The notes below the pieces were generated by a model. That model did no database searches, was not told the DNA's origin, and saw nothing but the letters and a program-made list of their open reading frames with translations. A stretch of 64,000 nt of DNA from Branchiostoma floridae (Eukaryota; Chordata; Leptocardii; Amphioxiformes; Branchiostomatidae), in the NCBI RefSeq assembly GCF_000003815.2, contig NC_049981.1, positions 17,160,393 to 17,224,392 on the forward strand. The letters run 5' to 3'. Position numbers and translations under genes: made by a program. Numbering within the stretch: the stretch's first letter is position 1; each line of letters starts with the position of its first letter. Positions 22,931-35,594 of the stretch are shown piece by piece.

Positions 22931-22961
22931 AAAGGGATATACTCTACTCTAAGTGTGCTAA

Positions 22962-23275
22962 AACCTTGTATGTTCCGTATACCAAATGTGAGGTGAAAAA
23001 AGGATTGATTGAACCAGTGACACACGGGCCAATATCAACAGGGCGATACAGTGTTGAACAGAAGCAGGGGAATTTGGGCACTTTTTTTTCGTGACCCACT
23101 CATGTAAGCAGGTCTTGTACTCGTTTCATGTGTTTACAATCAAGATAAGTTTGATACCATAGGAAAGAAAATCACACAAGCTTTCTATTGATATATAATA
23201 CATTGAAATTGATGCATAAATAACGGAAATATGACATACCAAAGTTGATATTCCAAACTTTTTGTGCCGAGTGTA
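22962..23275. repeat. right terminal inverted repeat of Tc1/mariner element
   Basis: This is the inverted counterpart of 21478-21792, ending gagtgta next to TA. The match is nearly equal in length (314 versus 315 bp), so the element ends are well preserved compared with its interior. Confidence 0.75.
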
Positions 23276-23540
23276 TATTGACAACCTTTACTCTTGAACA
23301 CAGGCAAATAGAACGCCCAGCGGTAGGCCCGATATAAAGCACATTCATGACGAAACAACATTAAACCTGTCATATAATTACCATCAATTTTTGATACATA
23401 CATAGCCCCTCAGAAATCTGAAAGAATCATTTTACGATACTTAAATACAGACTAATACAGAAAGTCCAGAGGCTGCCTATCATAAAACATACGGTCTTAA
23501 TTCTTACCCCATAATTGGCGAGGTGCTTACCATTATACAT

Positions 23541-23600
23541 GGCACTTTGGAAGACTTGAAAGTTTGGCACTTTGTAAGACTTGAAAGTTTGGCAGTTTGC
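23541..23600. repeat. 25-bp tandem repeat
   Basis: ggcactttggaagacttgaa and close variants start at 23541, 23566 and, truncated, 23591. The spacing is exactly 25 bases. Confidence 0.85.
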
Positions 23601-24950
23601 TTAACGAAAAGAAAAAAAAAACGTTGGTAGCGTTCAAATGCGAACCTAAAAAAAGTTCTATCCTCAGATGGGACAAGTCTAACATGGCCGAGGTCCAGTT
23701 ACAATTCAATGTCAAGGAAGGCTGCAACACAGCAATGTTTTAAGGGGATAGAAATGATGGCAAGATGTCAGGAAGATATAAGTATAGTCTAGAATAGTTT
23801 GAACGTTTCCTGCAGTGGTTTGATCCACTTGAATGAGGGAGAAGGGTAAAGGTGGCAAGGTAATTTCTATATTTTAGTCAAGTAGACAGGACCTCCTAGA
23901 ATCTTAAAAGAACTCCTATCCGCAAAGGGGGCTTGGATATCACGTACAGGTTTGGATACAAAGGACAAGGTCGTTAGATCATGTCTTAAACATTAGAGAC
24001 GAAGGAGATACTTAAGGAAGCCGATGAAAGGAAGGAAAGTTATGTAACACTTTAAGGAGGTCACAAAGTATAAAAATGCTAGTAGATAATAAGGATGTTG
24101 CACAGTGTTTTTCATGAAAGTAAAAGGACTAATGCTATATATTAAAGTTTTTGAGTTTGCAAAGTAAAAATGCCACAAAACAATACATCATGGGTAGTAA
24201 AAGNNNNNNNNNNNNNNNNNNNNNNNNNNNNNNNNNNNNNNNNNNNNNNNNNNNNNNNNNNNNNNNNNNNNNNNNNNNNNNNNNNNNNNNNNNNNNNNNN
24301 NNNCAAGTTTAAGAAACGTTCATGACAGACAGTTGGAATTCATGATTCTCTAGTAGGCATCTTTCCATCTTTGCAGATGGAAATGATTCATAATTCTACA
24401 AAGTGCTAATACCACAAACTATCACATCAATAGCTTAAAGAAAACGGAATCCTATCAAGTTGATGTTCAAAATGTTGCTTAAGGTGTAACTTTTAGTAAC
24501 TTATGAAAGTTAAAGATCAATTTCACATTTTTTAAGATCTAGACGCTATTCTACAAAGTCAAAACACCACAAAATAATACATTAACCGCGATTACATCAG
24601 AGAATTTAGATATCTTGATGTTAGTGATTCATTAAGGAAAACGCACGGTAGCTAGTGAGCGACATTGGCAGTTGATATTCGTTCATCAAATTCAAAGAAA
24701 TTCGTGGAATTTAAAAGGGACTTAGTTGAAAGTGTCAGACGTTATTCTGCAAAGTAAAAATGCAACAAAAGACATCAAAACCTTGAAAGCAATGAATCTG
24801 GATAAGAGGATGTTTGTAATTCTTGAGGGAAGACGATGTGTAAGGAGAGAACAATATTGGCAGTAAAGATTTGTAGCATAGCAGTGCAATACTTCAGCAA
24901 GGCACGTAAACCATAGCGATTCGTCAAGACACAAATTTAATTAATTGAAA
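23601..24950. repeat. degenerate tandem repeat with variable 155-240-bp spacing; one gap
   Basis: The motif T(A/G)CAAAGT followed by aatrccacaaa-like sequence recurs at about 24158, 24397, 24552 and 24748 (for example ctgcaaagtaaaaatgcaac and ttgcaaagtaaaaatgccac). Each is followed by a diverged acatca/gatgtt block. Copies are old. An N gap interrupts the array at 24204-24303. Confidence 0.5.
24204..24303. other. assembly gap, 100 N
   Basis: Placeholder of 100 undetermined bases inside a repetitive region. Confidence 0.98.
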
Positions 24951-27900
24951 CTCCCACTCAAATCTCCCCAATGAAAACAATCAATGTAAGTTTCTGTCTG
25001 GGATCCACTGTTAATTACCCTGGGTGCTTTTTAGTTTCCGAAGGAATACGGATATGTCATTTGTCATTCTATTACCACAATGATACTTCACGTATGGGTA
25101 TGATGGAGGATGCGATTATATGTGGTTAAATGCTGCATCGAGAATCTTGTTTATACAGCAACATCTATCATCTTATTACTTTAGAAAAACTAATATCATG
25201 AATATGCTAGAGCATAAACCAGTCATTGATCACTCGTAAAACAAAATTCAGAAAATATCTGTAATAGATTGCTGCCACGTAAAGACTTGCAAAATACGCA
25301 CAACTCTTTGTAGCTTTATAGCTTGGTCACGGAAAAACTTTGAAGAACTTTTCGTTCACCGCTTAGTGATTAATTAAAAAGGAACCCCAAACCAATGGAA
25401 GTATTGTCCTTGTAGCAATCATTGTTCTTTTACCATATATTAACAGCCTTTCTCTGCCATTTACTAATGCTTTCCACAGTGGGATACTGAATCTACTTTA
25501 CTATCACTTGTTTAAAGTATAATCAAGATGGAAATATTTCTCACAGAAAGGTGACAGGCCGTTAGCAAGGTGCAAAGAATTAATTCTCAGCAATAAAGGT
25601 GGTATTAAAACATTTGTAGGGTATATTTGAACAGTGTTAATGATGTAGCCGCACATATTGCACGATAAATCTACACACTCCCATGTTCTCTGCATTGATA
25701 GCTGAATCCGTGCATGTAAATTATATTAGTTTTCTTCTGACAAAGTAACATTTCCTCAATATGGTCGTCGAAATGACATTTCTATAAAAAAAAGTCGTTC
25801 AGTTCATTGTACTAGAAACGTTATGGACAGAAATGTGTTTATATCAAAATATCAGTCGACATATTATCATACAACTCGTGCATTTCCTTACATGGGTCCA
25901 TTTTTCAGTAACCTGAATCAAAGCTACTATTCAATACATTTCCTTTACAGCATGGAAAATAGTGACAGAATAGACTGAGAATGTAAGAAAAATGTTTTAA
26001 TAAGCTTCTTACTCTTTATTTATTCAGATGGCATGCAGTCGGTGTTTGTCATTTAACCTTGAATAAAACATCTGAATAATCTGCCACAACAACAAACAGA
26101 TATCCCAGAGGTGCAACGTTACATTATTAACTACTTGTACTGTATGTTAATGTCAACATAGATAACTAACGTCGGTAAATTCCGTGGAGTATTGTAGATT
26201 CATTGGCTAATATTGTTTTGATTGATGTCTTGAGAAACCAACTTTTATGTTCGGTGGCTGATATCGAAAACTGAAGAAGCTTTATTTCCAATGGGGGCCT
26301 ATCATATCCATGGAGAACATAGTTTGTGAAAGTAGGTGATTTTTCAAGCATTCAACTGCACATAGCTAAGATTAATAGCAACTTAGTAAGTGTAATTAAA
26401 TTGCTATTTTTCTAACTCGAATGCCAATATTTTTGTAAGAGAATGTAATACAATTCATGGGCAATGTGTTCATTTTTTTACGTTTTGTTTGTATCTTGAA
26501 AGAAAATGCATCGTCAATGTATCTTAATACTGACTACCCACAGGTAAAGGTACACATCACCTAAAAGTCAATAGGACTGCCCACTGTACACCTGTTTGAC
26601 TGTGCAAAAAGCAATTGGACTATTGTAATTGTTCTTGGCCATTCTTTGGAAAAACATACATAACTGACACTGTAAGTCATGTTATCTGCTTATATATTTG
26701 AACTTGACATAACCTCTCTTGATATAAACTCGTCAATGTAGAACTTACAGTTCTGAAGACGACTTTGTTTTTACATTTACATTTCACCCCAGACGGCCCG
26801 ATCCACACACGGTATCATTATAGTTACTCGCTATCGTATACTTGTAATTGCCGCTGCCACTTGTACTTGTCATTTCAAAGTGGTCATGTTAATATTAGCA
26901 GCTTTCTAGAGTTCATCACTACCGCGTCTTGTTCTTTTCTATGATAATTAATCGCTAAAAAATTATGGACCGTGACAAGGGCATAGAAAATATTTCTGTT
27001 GTCCATATGACATTTAAAATTGGGGAACTATGCAAATGTGTTGTTTGAAGAACTCCATCATGACCAGCCTGTAACGTCGTTCGCCCAGAATGGCTCTTGA
27101 ACATACCACGAGCCGAACACTTGTTGCAAATTCGCCCCTTTCTAATGGCAGGGCGGTTGAACTGAAGCATCCGTTAGTTCTCTCCGATGTCTATATTTGG
27201 TTGCAAGTCGCCGGTAAGCACCTTCTTTACAAGATCGACGCTTATTCATGTATGCTAGAACTATCGACTCAGAGGAAGGTTATAGGAATAACATTGAGGC
27301 ACAGTTGTTAGGAATAGAATAAAGATTTTTCACTTTAAACTCAGTCGGCTATGAACCTTTTCAACTAACAGCAGGGAATCTGTACATGTTGCGCGCAGAC
27401 TAAAGGGAAAATTTATGATCTTGGTCATTACTACACATGTATGATACAGACAATATCTAATTCTTCTTTTAAACAGCACCCTACTCATCATCTGCTCAAT
27501 GGAACGTTTCTATCAAGATAGGGAAAAATGAAAATGGCGTCCATCATTGCAAAATGGGTATTGCATCTTTTTGTTTGCATCGTTTTGTTGGCACATGGAC
27601 GACCCTTGCAGATTTTATGGCTATACTGTCTGACAAATCTACATTTTGGCTAATGTTCTTACATTTGTAGCTTGTCCGCTGTATACAGACACACAGCTGT
27701 TAAAAGAGACAAATACCCTGTACAAGGGACTGGTTACCCGACAAACCTGTTGATATCGATTACACTGCCACTGGTGTCTCCCAGACGCGCTTTCACGGCG
27801 GCTGGTAGTGATGAAAAAGAATGGTTTCCCAAACAGTGACTAAACGCACCGACGCATCTGGGTGCTCTCTCTCCTGGTGCCGTTACCGGGACGTTCTGCG

Positions 27901-29589
27901 GCGGAGCTTCCCGATCTCAACGATTTGTTTTCCCCTGATTAAATTGACTAGCTGTCCGCTCAAATGGATATAAACACGGCTATGGACCGCGCACTGACAG
28001 ATGATGCTCGGTGAGCGGAAACCTGAGGGACGAGTTTTCAAACCTGTTAAGTTAAAAGCTGTTCGGACGAATTTTGTTCGTCAGCTGTAAACGCAGTTCT
28101 ACAAAATATATTTCATATCGCCCGAGCTACGGTGGAATAAACATGAGCCGCGCCTTCTTAAATAGACTTCTGTTCTTGTTTGTTTATTCAATGTCTCAAC
28201 TAATCAATCGGCTAGACAATAGCTTTTTTACCACACTTTAAACAGCATCAACACTGTAACAATTATTCTGTATGTCAAGTTTAATGTGGTAAATATGAAA
28301 GACTTGCAACCTAAGGGTAGGGTGGCATTTTTATATCTTTTACCAGTTCCGTAGAACGTATAATTTTTTGGCATTTACAAGAGCGTGAATCTTTGAAATG
28401 TTATTTTATTCAAAATTCACAAGTTTTGCATAATATTTCTTGAACGTTTGAATTTCGTTTACATACTTTGCATACCACAGAACAAAATCATGTCCGGAAC
28501 GACGAACTGTCAGTATACGTATAACAATTAAACTACAGAAAGAAGAAAAGGAAACCAAGTTTGAGAAACTTAAGAACGCTCCTCCCCTCTGTTCAAGGGT
28601 TTAGATGAGACGAAGTCAAATCACGTTGGTTAGCATCTGCTTTATTGATCAGACGTTTTCTTCGATCCTCACTCCAAGCGGCCCTGAATGTTTCACACAA
28701 TTCTCTACTCGCTCTGCAATTATCTGGGGGCATAATTAGCGGAAAGCGCTGCCAAAAATTCAAAGTCCATCGATGTTCTCATCCTCAAAAACAAAACGTC
28801 TGCAGTAATGAAGTTACAGCATGCACGGAGGGAAACTCTGTGTCAGCCTGATAGCTGTACGGAGGAACGTCTCAGAAAAATGATTGACAAGAAGGTGAGG
28901 AGGTCGTTGTCATTGATGTAGGAGGTTATGCCATTGGAGCGCCGTGGGAATGTTCTAGCAGACTGGCTACTCTCTTGTTAGTGCTGGGTGAATTATAAGG
29001 GCGACATTTTACTCTTTGAGAGGCTGTCGGGAGTTTGTTATCCTGTTTGGCAGGTATTTGTAATACGAAATAAGTCAGCAAGAAATGAAATTTTGCTCTG
29101 AGTGCATCTACCTCGAAGGTTGGGCAGGCAAGTTTGACAGCACTCCGTATAGATCGAGTTCTATCAATGTCAAGAAAATTATTCTGCCGACTGACCATTT
29201 CAAGTAGATTCTACGAAACACTGTGACACGCAGAAACCAAGGCCTTGCGTTTGTTACCTTCGAAGTCTTGTTTTATCAATTGTTACAAATCAGTTAAAGG
29301 TACAGTCTGTTTTGGTTCCATTGTCAGGTTCAATAGAAGTGTGTGCCCTCGTTGTGTATATCTCTGAAATATTTACTAACCAGTAAATGATGCATGGTCT
29401 ACTGTAGTTGAAAAGATTATGAATAGTAAAAGGATGAACATACGTTTTGACTATATTTGGCTGGGACTTACAGACAACGGCACACGCTGCTGCTGCCAGC
29501 TTGCACATCAAAGGAACTCACTTTGTGACGTATCTGATGAGAATGAATCTGTGGGTGGCACATCAAAGACACAAACTTACACAGCGTGA
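24951..29589. other. non-coding, no recognised gene
   Basis: AT-rich sequence with only short frames (60-90 codons) and no recognised domain. I found no repeat shared with the rest of the window, which makes this one of the longest unannotatable stretches here. Confidence 0.5.
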
Positions 29590-29765
29590 TACTCACGTAC
29601 AGGCTTCAGGTGGGAATCAAGAGGTGGCAAGATTGTTGACCTGGAAACTAAAGGTTCGCATCGTTGGTCCCTTGTAGGTCCTTGGGAAAGGCCTTAAAAA
29701 TTAACATCTATTTTTTCACTCGACTCGGGTAAAAGTGAGTACCTAGCTTAAGGACAGAGGCCCTT
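29590..29765 (+). repeat. SINE family A, plus orientation, diverged
   Basis: The stretch contains gacctggaaactaaaggttcgcatcg (diverged B-box region), ggtccttgggaaaggc, cactcgactcgggtaaaa and gagtacctagc. These are in the same order as the plus-strand copy at 51030-51200. Confidence 0.6.
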
Positions 29766-32293
29766 TGTTTGGGGAAGTCAAACACGTTAAAGAACCCACT
29801 ACATGTCTCAGCTAAAAATCTGATTTTCAGATTCAAACATTCAATATAATCTTGTTGCCAGCATTTAGTCATAAAGTTTTGTCCATCTGTCTGATAGAAA
29901 CAAAACTTCAGCTTGCTACCAAATGTCATGCTTAACTTCAAGAGAGACCTCTTCCGCAGGGTTGATGAAATGCAGAATAGTGTATAGATTTTACAATTTC
30001 TACATTATACGAATGTTGGGTCTGTTTACAAACATTACATGATATGTTTGTCTTTTAAAAAAGATACTTGATAAAACAAATAGAAGACATGGTACTAGAA
30101 AAGTGCACCTTGTATTGGAAAAAAGTGTGCATATTGTATTGGAAAAACATGACCTTATCGTAATCACTCATGCATGTTGTTCCTTTGCTTAGATGTCAAA
30201 CATCTTGATTAGATACTTTTGGGTCTCGAAACCAGTATTTAGCCAACCTATGCAAGACTGGTGTGTCGAAATTGGTATGATTGTTGCGTTGCGATGCCGT
30301 CACTCAAGCGTACCAACTCAAGGAAGAGCACATGACTGAAATGATTTCCAGCCAGGGAGGCTTCAAGTAATGCCTGTCCATTAGTCCATATGCCTAATTC
30401 TGTAGATAATGTGGGAATGTCCCTTCAAAATGTGACATTGTACAAAGCTATGGTGTACATGGATATACAACTTTCCTTTGTTAGGCACATAGAGGTTACA
30501 ACCCTCCAAATAACATACATTAATCATGCTGTGTTTGTTATATTTGCACAAAAAAGATGGGTGTGAATAGCGGAAGCTTACCGTGTGGTTTGGGTGATTC
30601 ATTTGCCACTAAATGAACGTTAATTTTGGTGAACAGGACAATTCGAAATCCTTTATATCGACCAAATTTCGTGTCTAGAGATTAAATCACTGTGTACAAT
30701 GGAGCCAAAACGCTGAGGATTACGCGGGTCTCAAATTTCTCCGGTAGTAATTTGTCTAATCATTGTATTTGGTTCGTGTAAAGTGTATGTTTAGCTGTTA
30801 CATTTTACCGAAAGAATGGCACGATCATTTGAATCGAAAGCTCATGCTTTCTAGGCCATCAGCAAGCGCCATTAACGAGAAAAAGTCTGTTAGATTTTAC
30901 ATTACAAAAGTTTCGCTTCATCTTGCAGAAGACTGCACCTCCCGCTGTGTGTTGAGGTTGACTGTATTTAGCGACGATTCATCTCCGGAATTGACTTTCC
31001 CATTGTGAGCGTCTCTACAAGGGCGATTAGAGGTGAAACCCATCCACTGCAGGTGCAAAGTGGCAGAAAATTGCCTTTCATTGGGGCTAAATTAGCGGCC
31101 TTATTTGTCACGATCAAACGCTCACGCGGAACTCTTTCTAACCGCGTTACCGTCACAACTCGACTTCACTCAGATCCTTCTTTGTGTGTAGCTACCCGGC
31201 AACTGACGAGCTTTGAAAGGTGGATTTGAGAACAGCTAGCTGAGTAGATGTACAAATGAACGCACCGTCAAACACAGGCAGTATATAACAGTCGAGTAAC
31301 AAGGCTTAGTAACGTTTGATTCGTGCTTCAAGAAAAAGGGCTGATGGCTTGAAGCTCATAGACATCATGGGATCTTGTTATAGGTTCATGTTAAGATAAG
31401 ATAGGAATCTTTATCCGTTAATATTAGTTATTTTTAAGTTGAAAGACAAATAATTTAGAGACGCACACATGAATTGTGTGCTGTCTTGAGAGGAGAGACG
31501 TCATAGAATGATATCGGGAAAATCTGAAAATATCTAGGTATTCAGAAATATTCTCAAATCATATTCCATTGAAATGATGATTATTTAAAGGTCCATATAC
31601 ATCTAAAGGGATAGCACTGCTTTTCTGGTGTCAATATATCTCGCTAATGCAAAGCTTTCCTGGCGGTTAAGTGGAGTGAATAGGAAATTTGTAGGGTTGA
31701 AGGCTGAACAACACAACAGCGGCATATTCAGCACCAGGGACAGGTGTAAACAGCGGAGCCTAACCGCCTCCCCGCACGCAAGTTTTCATGTGTCGTTGTC
31801 ACCCTTCAGCGGCTACAGGAAGAACGATCTCAAATAAGGAAGAGAGGAAGGTCGCAAGGTACGTTAATTCGGAAATGATAGCCTAGTTAAAAGTACACGG
31901 TAGGAAGACGACCCCAATTTAGATGAAAACGATTTTTACCGAAGGAAGGGGGGACATTGGCCTGCAATTTGCTATCAAATTGATATAATCAATAGATTCT
32001 TTGCCCAATTTTGAAACTCTCAGTAATGAGAAAATTATGACAGCAAACGTGACGCTGGATTGTTGATAAAATGTTTTTTTTTTATACGACACATATTACA
32101 TATTGTAATGAAACGCAAGATAACTACACGTAGAACTGGATAAAAGAAGTATAATCGTCTGAAATAAGATTATAGTGCAAGCAAAATCATAAACAAATAC
32201 AACAGATGTAATAATCTAAAGTTTTTACCTCTATACGTTTAGTCAAATCTGGGATTCATGCATCGCTAACATTAAACTAGATGTTGACGCAAG
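29766..32293. other. non-coding, no recognised gene
   Basis: No coding exon was recognised. A short duplicated phrase (gtattggaaaaaagtgtgca and gtattggaaaaacatg) occurs at 30112-30150. Confidence 0.5.
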
Positions 32294-32495
32294 TTTCGAA
32301 CAATACTCACCCAACCATGTTAAAACGTACAACTCTACGTTCGTNNNNNNNNNNNNNNNNNNNNNNNNNNNNNNNNNNNNNNNNNNNNNNNNNNNNNNNN
32401 NNNNNNNNNNNNNNNNNNNNNNNNNNNNNNNNNNNNNNNNNNNNTTTCGAACAATACTCACCCAACCATGTTAAAACGTACAACTCTACGTTCGT
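32294..32495. other. 100-N gap with 51-bp identical flanks
   Basis: The gap is 32345-32444. The 51 bases before it (32294-32344) are identical to the 51 bases after it (32445-32495), both starting tttcgaacaatactcac. The simplest reading is two contigs that overlap but were not merged, so the gap and one copy are probably artefacts. The alternative is a real tandem duplication. Confidence 0.9.
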
Positions 32496-32559
32496 TGTAT
32501 TTAACTTTAGACATGGTTAGATGATCACAGGAGTGCGTACGGCTGTTGAACCGACGAAG

Positions 32560-33080
32560 TCGTGCTGATGGTAGCGAGTAATGACTCTGTGCAGGAGACC
32601 ATATAATCGTCTGGTAAAGACCGCTAGTCAGGGCGTAATCATGTGGTTTATACCCGGGCAAAATAGGTGGGAGAGGGCAGTTACTGTATGGACAAAGGTC
32701 TGTTTCAAACAGAGGTAAACTGAAAGGTTCTCGATGTAGGAGTTTGGGTGCAAACTTAAAAGAGTAAAAAAGTAAAAGCGGTCGAAATTTACACTAAGGA
32801 CGACATTCTAGCACATTAACGTCATTGTTTGATATTTCCATTTCGAAGAGCACATAGCAATCCTCACTGAGGCTGTCTTATTTTGTAGTGGTAGAAATAA
32901 GTGGTTCAAAAGTATATTCTGTCTTGATCTTGAGCTTGTAAAAACACTGGTCAGGACGTGATCATGTGGTTTATAGTGAGGAAAAGTGGGTGGGAGAGGG
33001 CAGTTACCATGGAGACAGAGGTTTGTTTTAAACAGAGGTGATTTTAAAGGTGCTAATTATAGGAGTTTGGCGTAAAAATG
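32560..33080. repeat. diverged tandem duplication, 323-bp offset
   Basis: cagggcgtaatcatgtggtt (32629) corresponds to caggacgtgatcatgtggtt (32952). ggtgggagagggcagtta, then aaacagaggt and aggagtttgg recur in the same order in each copy. A weaker third copy may start near 33160 (ggcataagacagttattgta). Confidence 0.75.
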
Positions 33081-35535
33081 ACGCAGATATACAGTCATAA
33101 ACAGAGATAATATTAATAACTAATGACTTTCAGGGAAAGTTTTATGCTCGAACAGAATTGGTGGCATAAGACAGTTATTGTATAGATAAAGACCTACAAA
33201 ACCATACGAGTCAGAAGAAAACCAATGACTTCGGTGAGAGTCAACCCTAACACGTGATCCACTGTAAATACCCGTAGTCATGTTAAAGAATCTCCTTTCT
33301 ATTATAATGCTAGCTCGTGTCACATGATTTGAAATGATTTTCACATTTTACTTATATTTGTTGTCCTCGGGGCGAAAGTAAAATAGCAATATTCAAAACA
33401 CCTACGGTAGTTGATATAACCATACTGATGTCTACAAAAGAATTTCAGACAAAACCTTATGTCGACGAAAGTTTAGATACTGAGATGCAAAAAGGTTAAG
33501 TACTAAGAGGCACAATAGAAAAGTTGCCCAAGCAAAGATTTGGCATTTTACCGTTCCAACACTTGTCTGCACGCAGATCTTTTGGCTGGAAAGACAGTGT
33601 CCACGGGCCGGTAACAGTATCAGTAGCTAGTTGATACTGGTAGGGCTCATGAATACTCCTTTCCAACCGAAAGACCTGCTTGGATCAGATTAAAGAACGC
33701 AGTGTATACATTTATGTAAAGAGAACATGAAAAAGCTGCGACTCTTCCCTCTTACATACCACAAGGTCCTTTTGCTAATGAGCTGTGTTCGTGAGACGAG
33801 CTCGTTTGTGCCGCGTTGTCACGTCAATATGGCGTGATCAAAGTAAGGTTTGGTGATTATGGCGGGAGCCGTGGGCCGCATTAGAGTCCATTACAGGCGC
33901 TTCACGCCCCCAACCGTGAGGGTAATGGCGGGAATTGGGAAAGGGGCAGAAAACATCGTTTGATCTGAGGGAAATCGTCTCTCATGAACTCTCATTAACC
34001 GACGGAACCCGCAACACATTTACTAGTGTTCCGAAAGGCGACAGGGTGCACGACATGACCTTTACCGTCAGCAGTGTAGGACAGATAGGAGACAAATATC
34101 ACAATGTCACAATGTATATTCTACTAGATTAACTACATTAAATAGTAAAAGTATTCACAGGAACTCCTGAAAAACATGGCTATGCCCTAAGTGTGTATCT
34201 CCTGGTAACGTAGATAAAAAGAAAATGAAATGAAAAACGAGATCGGTGTTTCTGTGCTATAGTTCAGAATCATTTTGCCGTTGGGGTTGTGTAAAATCTG
34301 TCCATGGTAAAAGAAACCATAAATCATGAAATTCCCACCACTAGTATCGGGAGATATAAGATAAGATATCACCAAGTGTCCTGTAATAGATTCTCATACG
34401 AAAAACCTGTTGATATTGCAAAGTTAAAAGTTTTAGGAAGAAATTGGACATATTTGATTGAATTCATCGTTAAGGTTACGGATGAAGGTGGAAGAAATCA
34501 AGTCAAATACCTTGTTACGTGTTCTTCCTGCACAAGTACAGAATATAGCCGTCCCAGCCACCAGATGAAAATATACACCGAATGTTTCCGATCTCTATCT
34601 TCACTTTGGCGAGTCGTAAACGTCCCACACTTTTTTTATGAAGTAGAATACGATGTAGCCACTTTTATGAACCGCTGTTATGACCACTGTTGCACTTAGG
34701 CTGAGCCGGCGATCTCTCCAACGCCGGGTGCTTGGCTAAACTTGGAAAATAATACAGCGGCGGAGTGAGGGCCGCGGGGAATAGGGATTTGTCCAGGCAC
34801 CAAGACAAATGGGAGAATACTAAAATGTTCGTGTGCAGAAATCACCGGGAGAGTTTGGAATTATGATATGTCGTTGGAAGAGGGGGGAGGTTAAGACCCA
34901 GGGATTATCAAGAGCGACAAGTTATGATATAAATGGGTTTGGAAAATGGAAGATAGTCACTAAGAGAAGATAAACAGATAGCGTCAGAAAGGACAGCATT
35001 TTTGTACTGCATTAGAAGAATACTTGATCATATTGCACTTGACAATGTTAATGATTGATGATTGATGCAAAAGTGCATAACGTCACTGAACAGACTACTC
35101 ATTTTCATGATAATGCCAACAATTTGCGATAAAAAAAGTCTAGTTATAGGGTCACTTTCAATATGAAATTCAAATAGTCCTATGTTATGTTGAGGACAAA
35201 CGTAGTGAAACAAACTTTTTTCTAACACACATATATCCACACAAGGTATACGGTAAAGCTGTAACCTAGTTTGTGCTAAAAGGAAAAGAAAAAGAGCAAG
35301 AACACTTGCTAAATCAATAACTGTATTCGCCCCTGCGCCAGCAAAATTGAAACAAAAAGTTCGATCTGATTAGGAGAAACGTGAAAATTACTGCGTGTAC
35401 ACACTTCACCCTCTTAATCCCAAAACGCGCCAGCGCCACACGCCCATGATTTACAACGTCCAACCTAAAAGGATCACAAAGGTCCCATTAACAAACTTGT
35501 TGGCGCCTCATACAAAGATTCATCGTCGTTTACAT
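33081..35535. other. non-coding, no recognised gene
   Basis: The longest frame is 131 codons (34304-34699, plus). It shows Cys pairs near its end but no domain I recognise and no splice-site support. A locally GC-richer segment at 33770-33950 contains ATGGCGGGA-type motifs and could be regulatory, which is speculative. Confidence 0.45.
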
Positions 35536-35540
35536 TTCGC

Positions 35541-35594
35541 CATGACGTCATGAAAAACTGCAAAAGCGTTTTTTGACGACCTTGCTTTTGCAGT
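35541..35594. promoter_or_regulatory. CRE palindrome beside an 11-bp stem-loop
   Basis: catgacgtcatg, containing the CREB/ATF site TGACGTCA, lies at 35541-35552. It is followed by perfect 11-bp arms actgcaaaagc (35557-35567) and gcttttgcagt (35584-35594) around a 16-base loop. No adjacent exon was recognised. Confidence 0.4.

Larger units (their letters stand above)
21478..23275 (-). mobile_element. Tc1/mariner element with 315-bp terminal inverted repeats
   Basis: The left end tacactcagcacaaaaag and the right end cttttttgtgccgagtgta-type terminus are inverted copies, flanked by TA at 21476-21477 and 23276-23277, the canonical Tc1/mariner target duplication. Inverted similarity extends inward to about 21792 and 22962. 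The internal region holds a broken transposase on the minus strand. Total length is about 1.8 kb. The N-terminal DNA-binding half of the transposase is absent, so the copy looks non-autonomous. Confidence 0.8.

Noticed and set aside
34304-34699. 131-codon plus-strand frame as a gene
   Set aside because: No recognisable domain, no start context or splice sites; kept only as an unexplained open frame.
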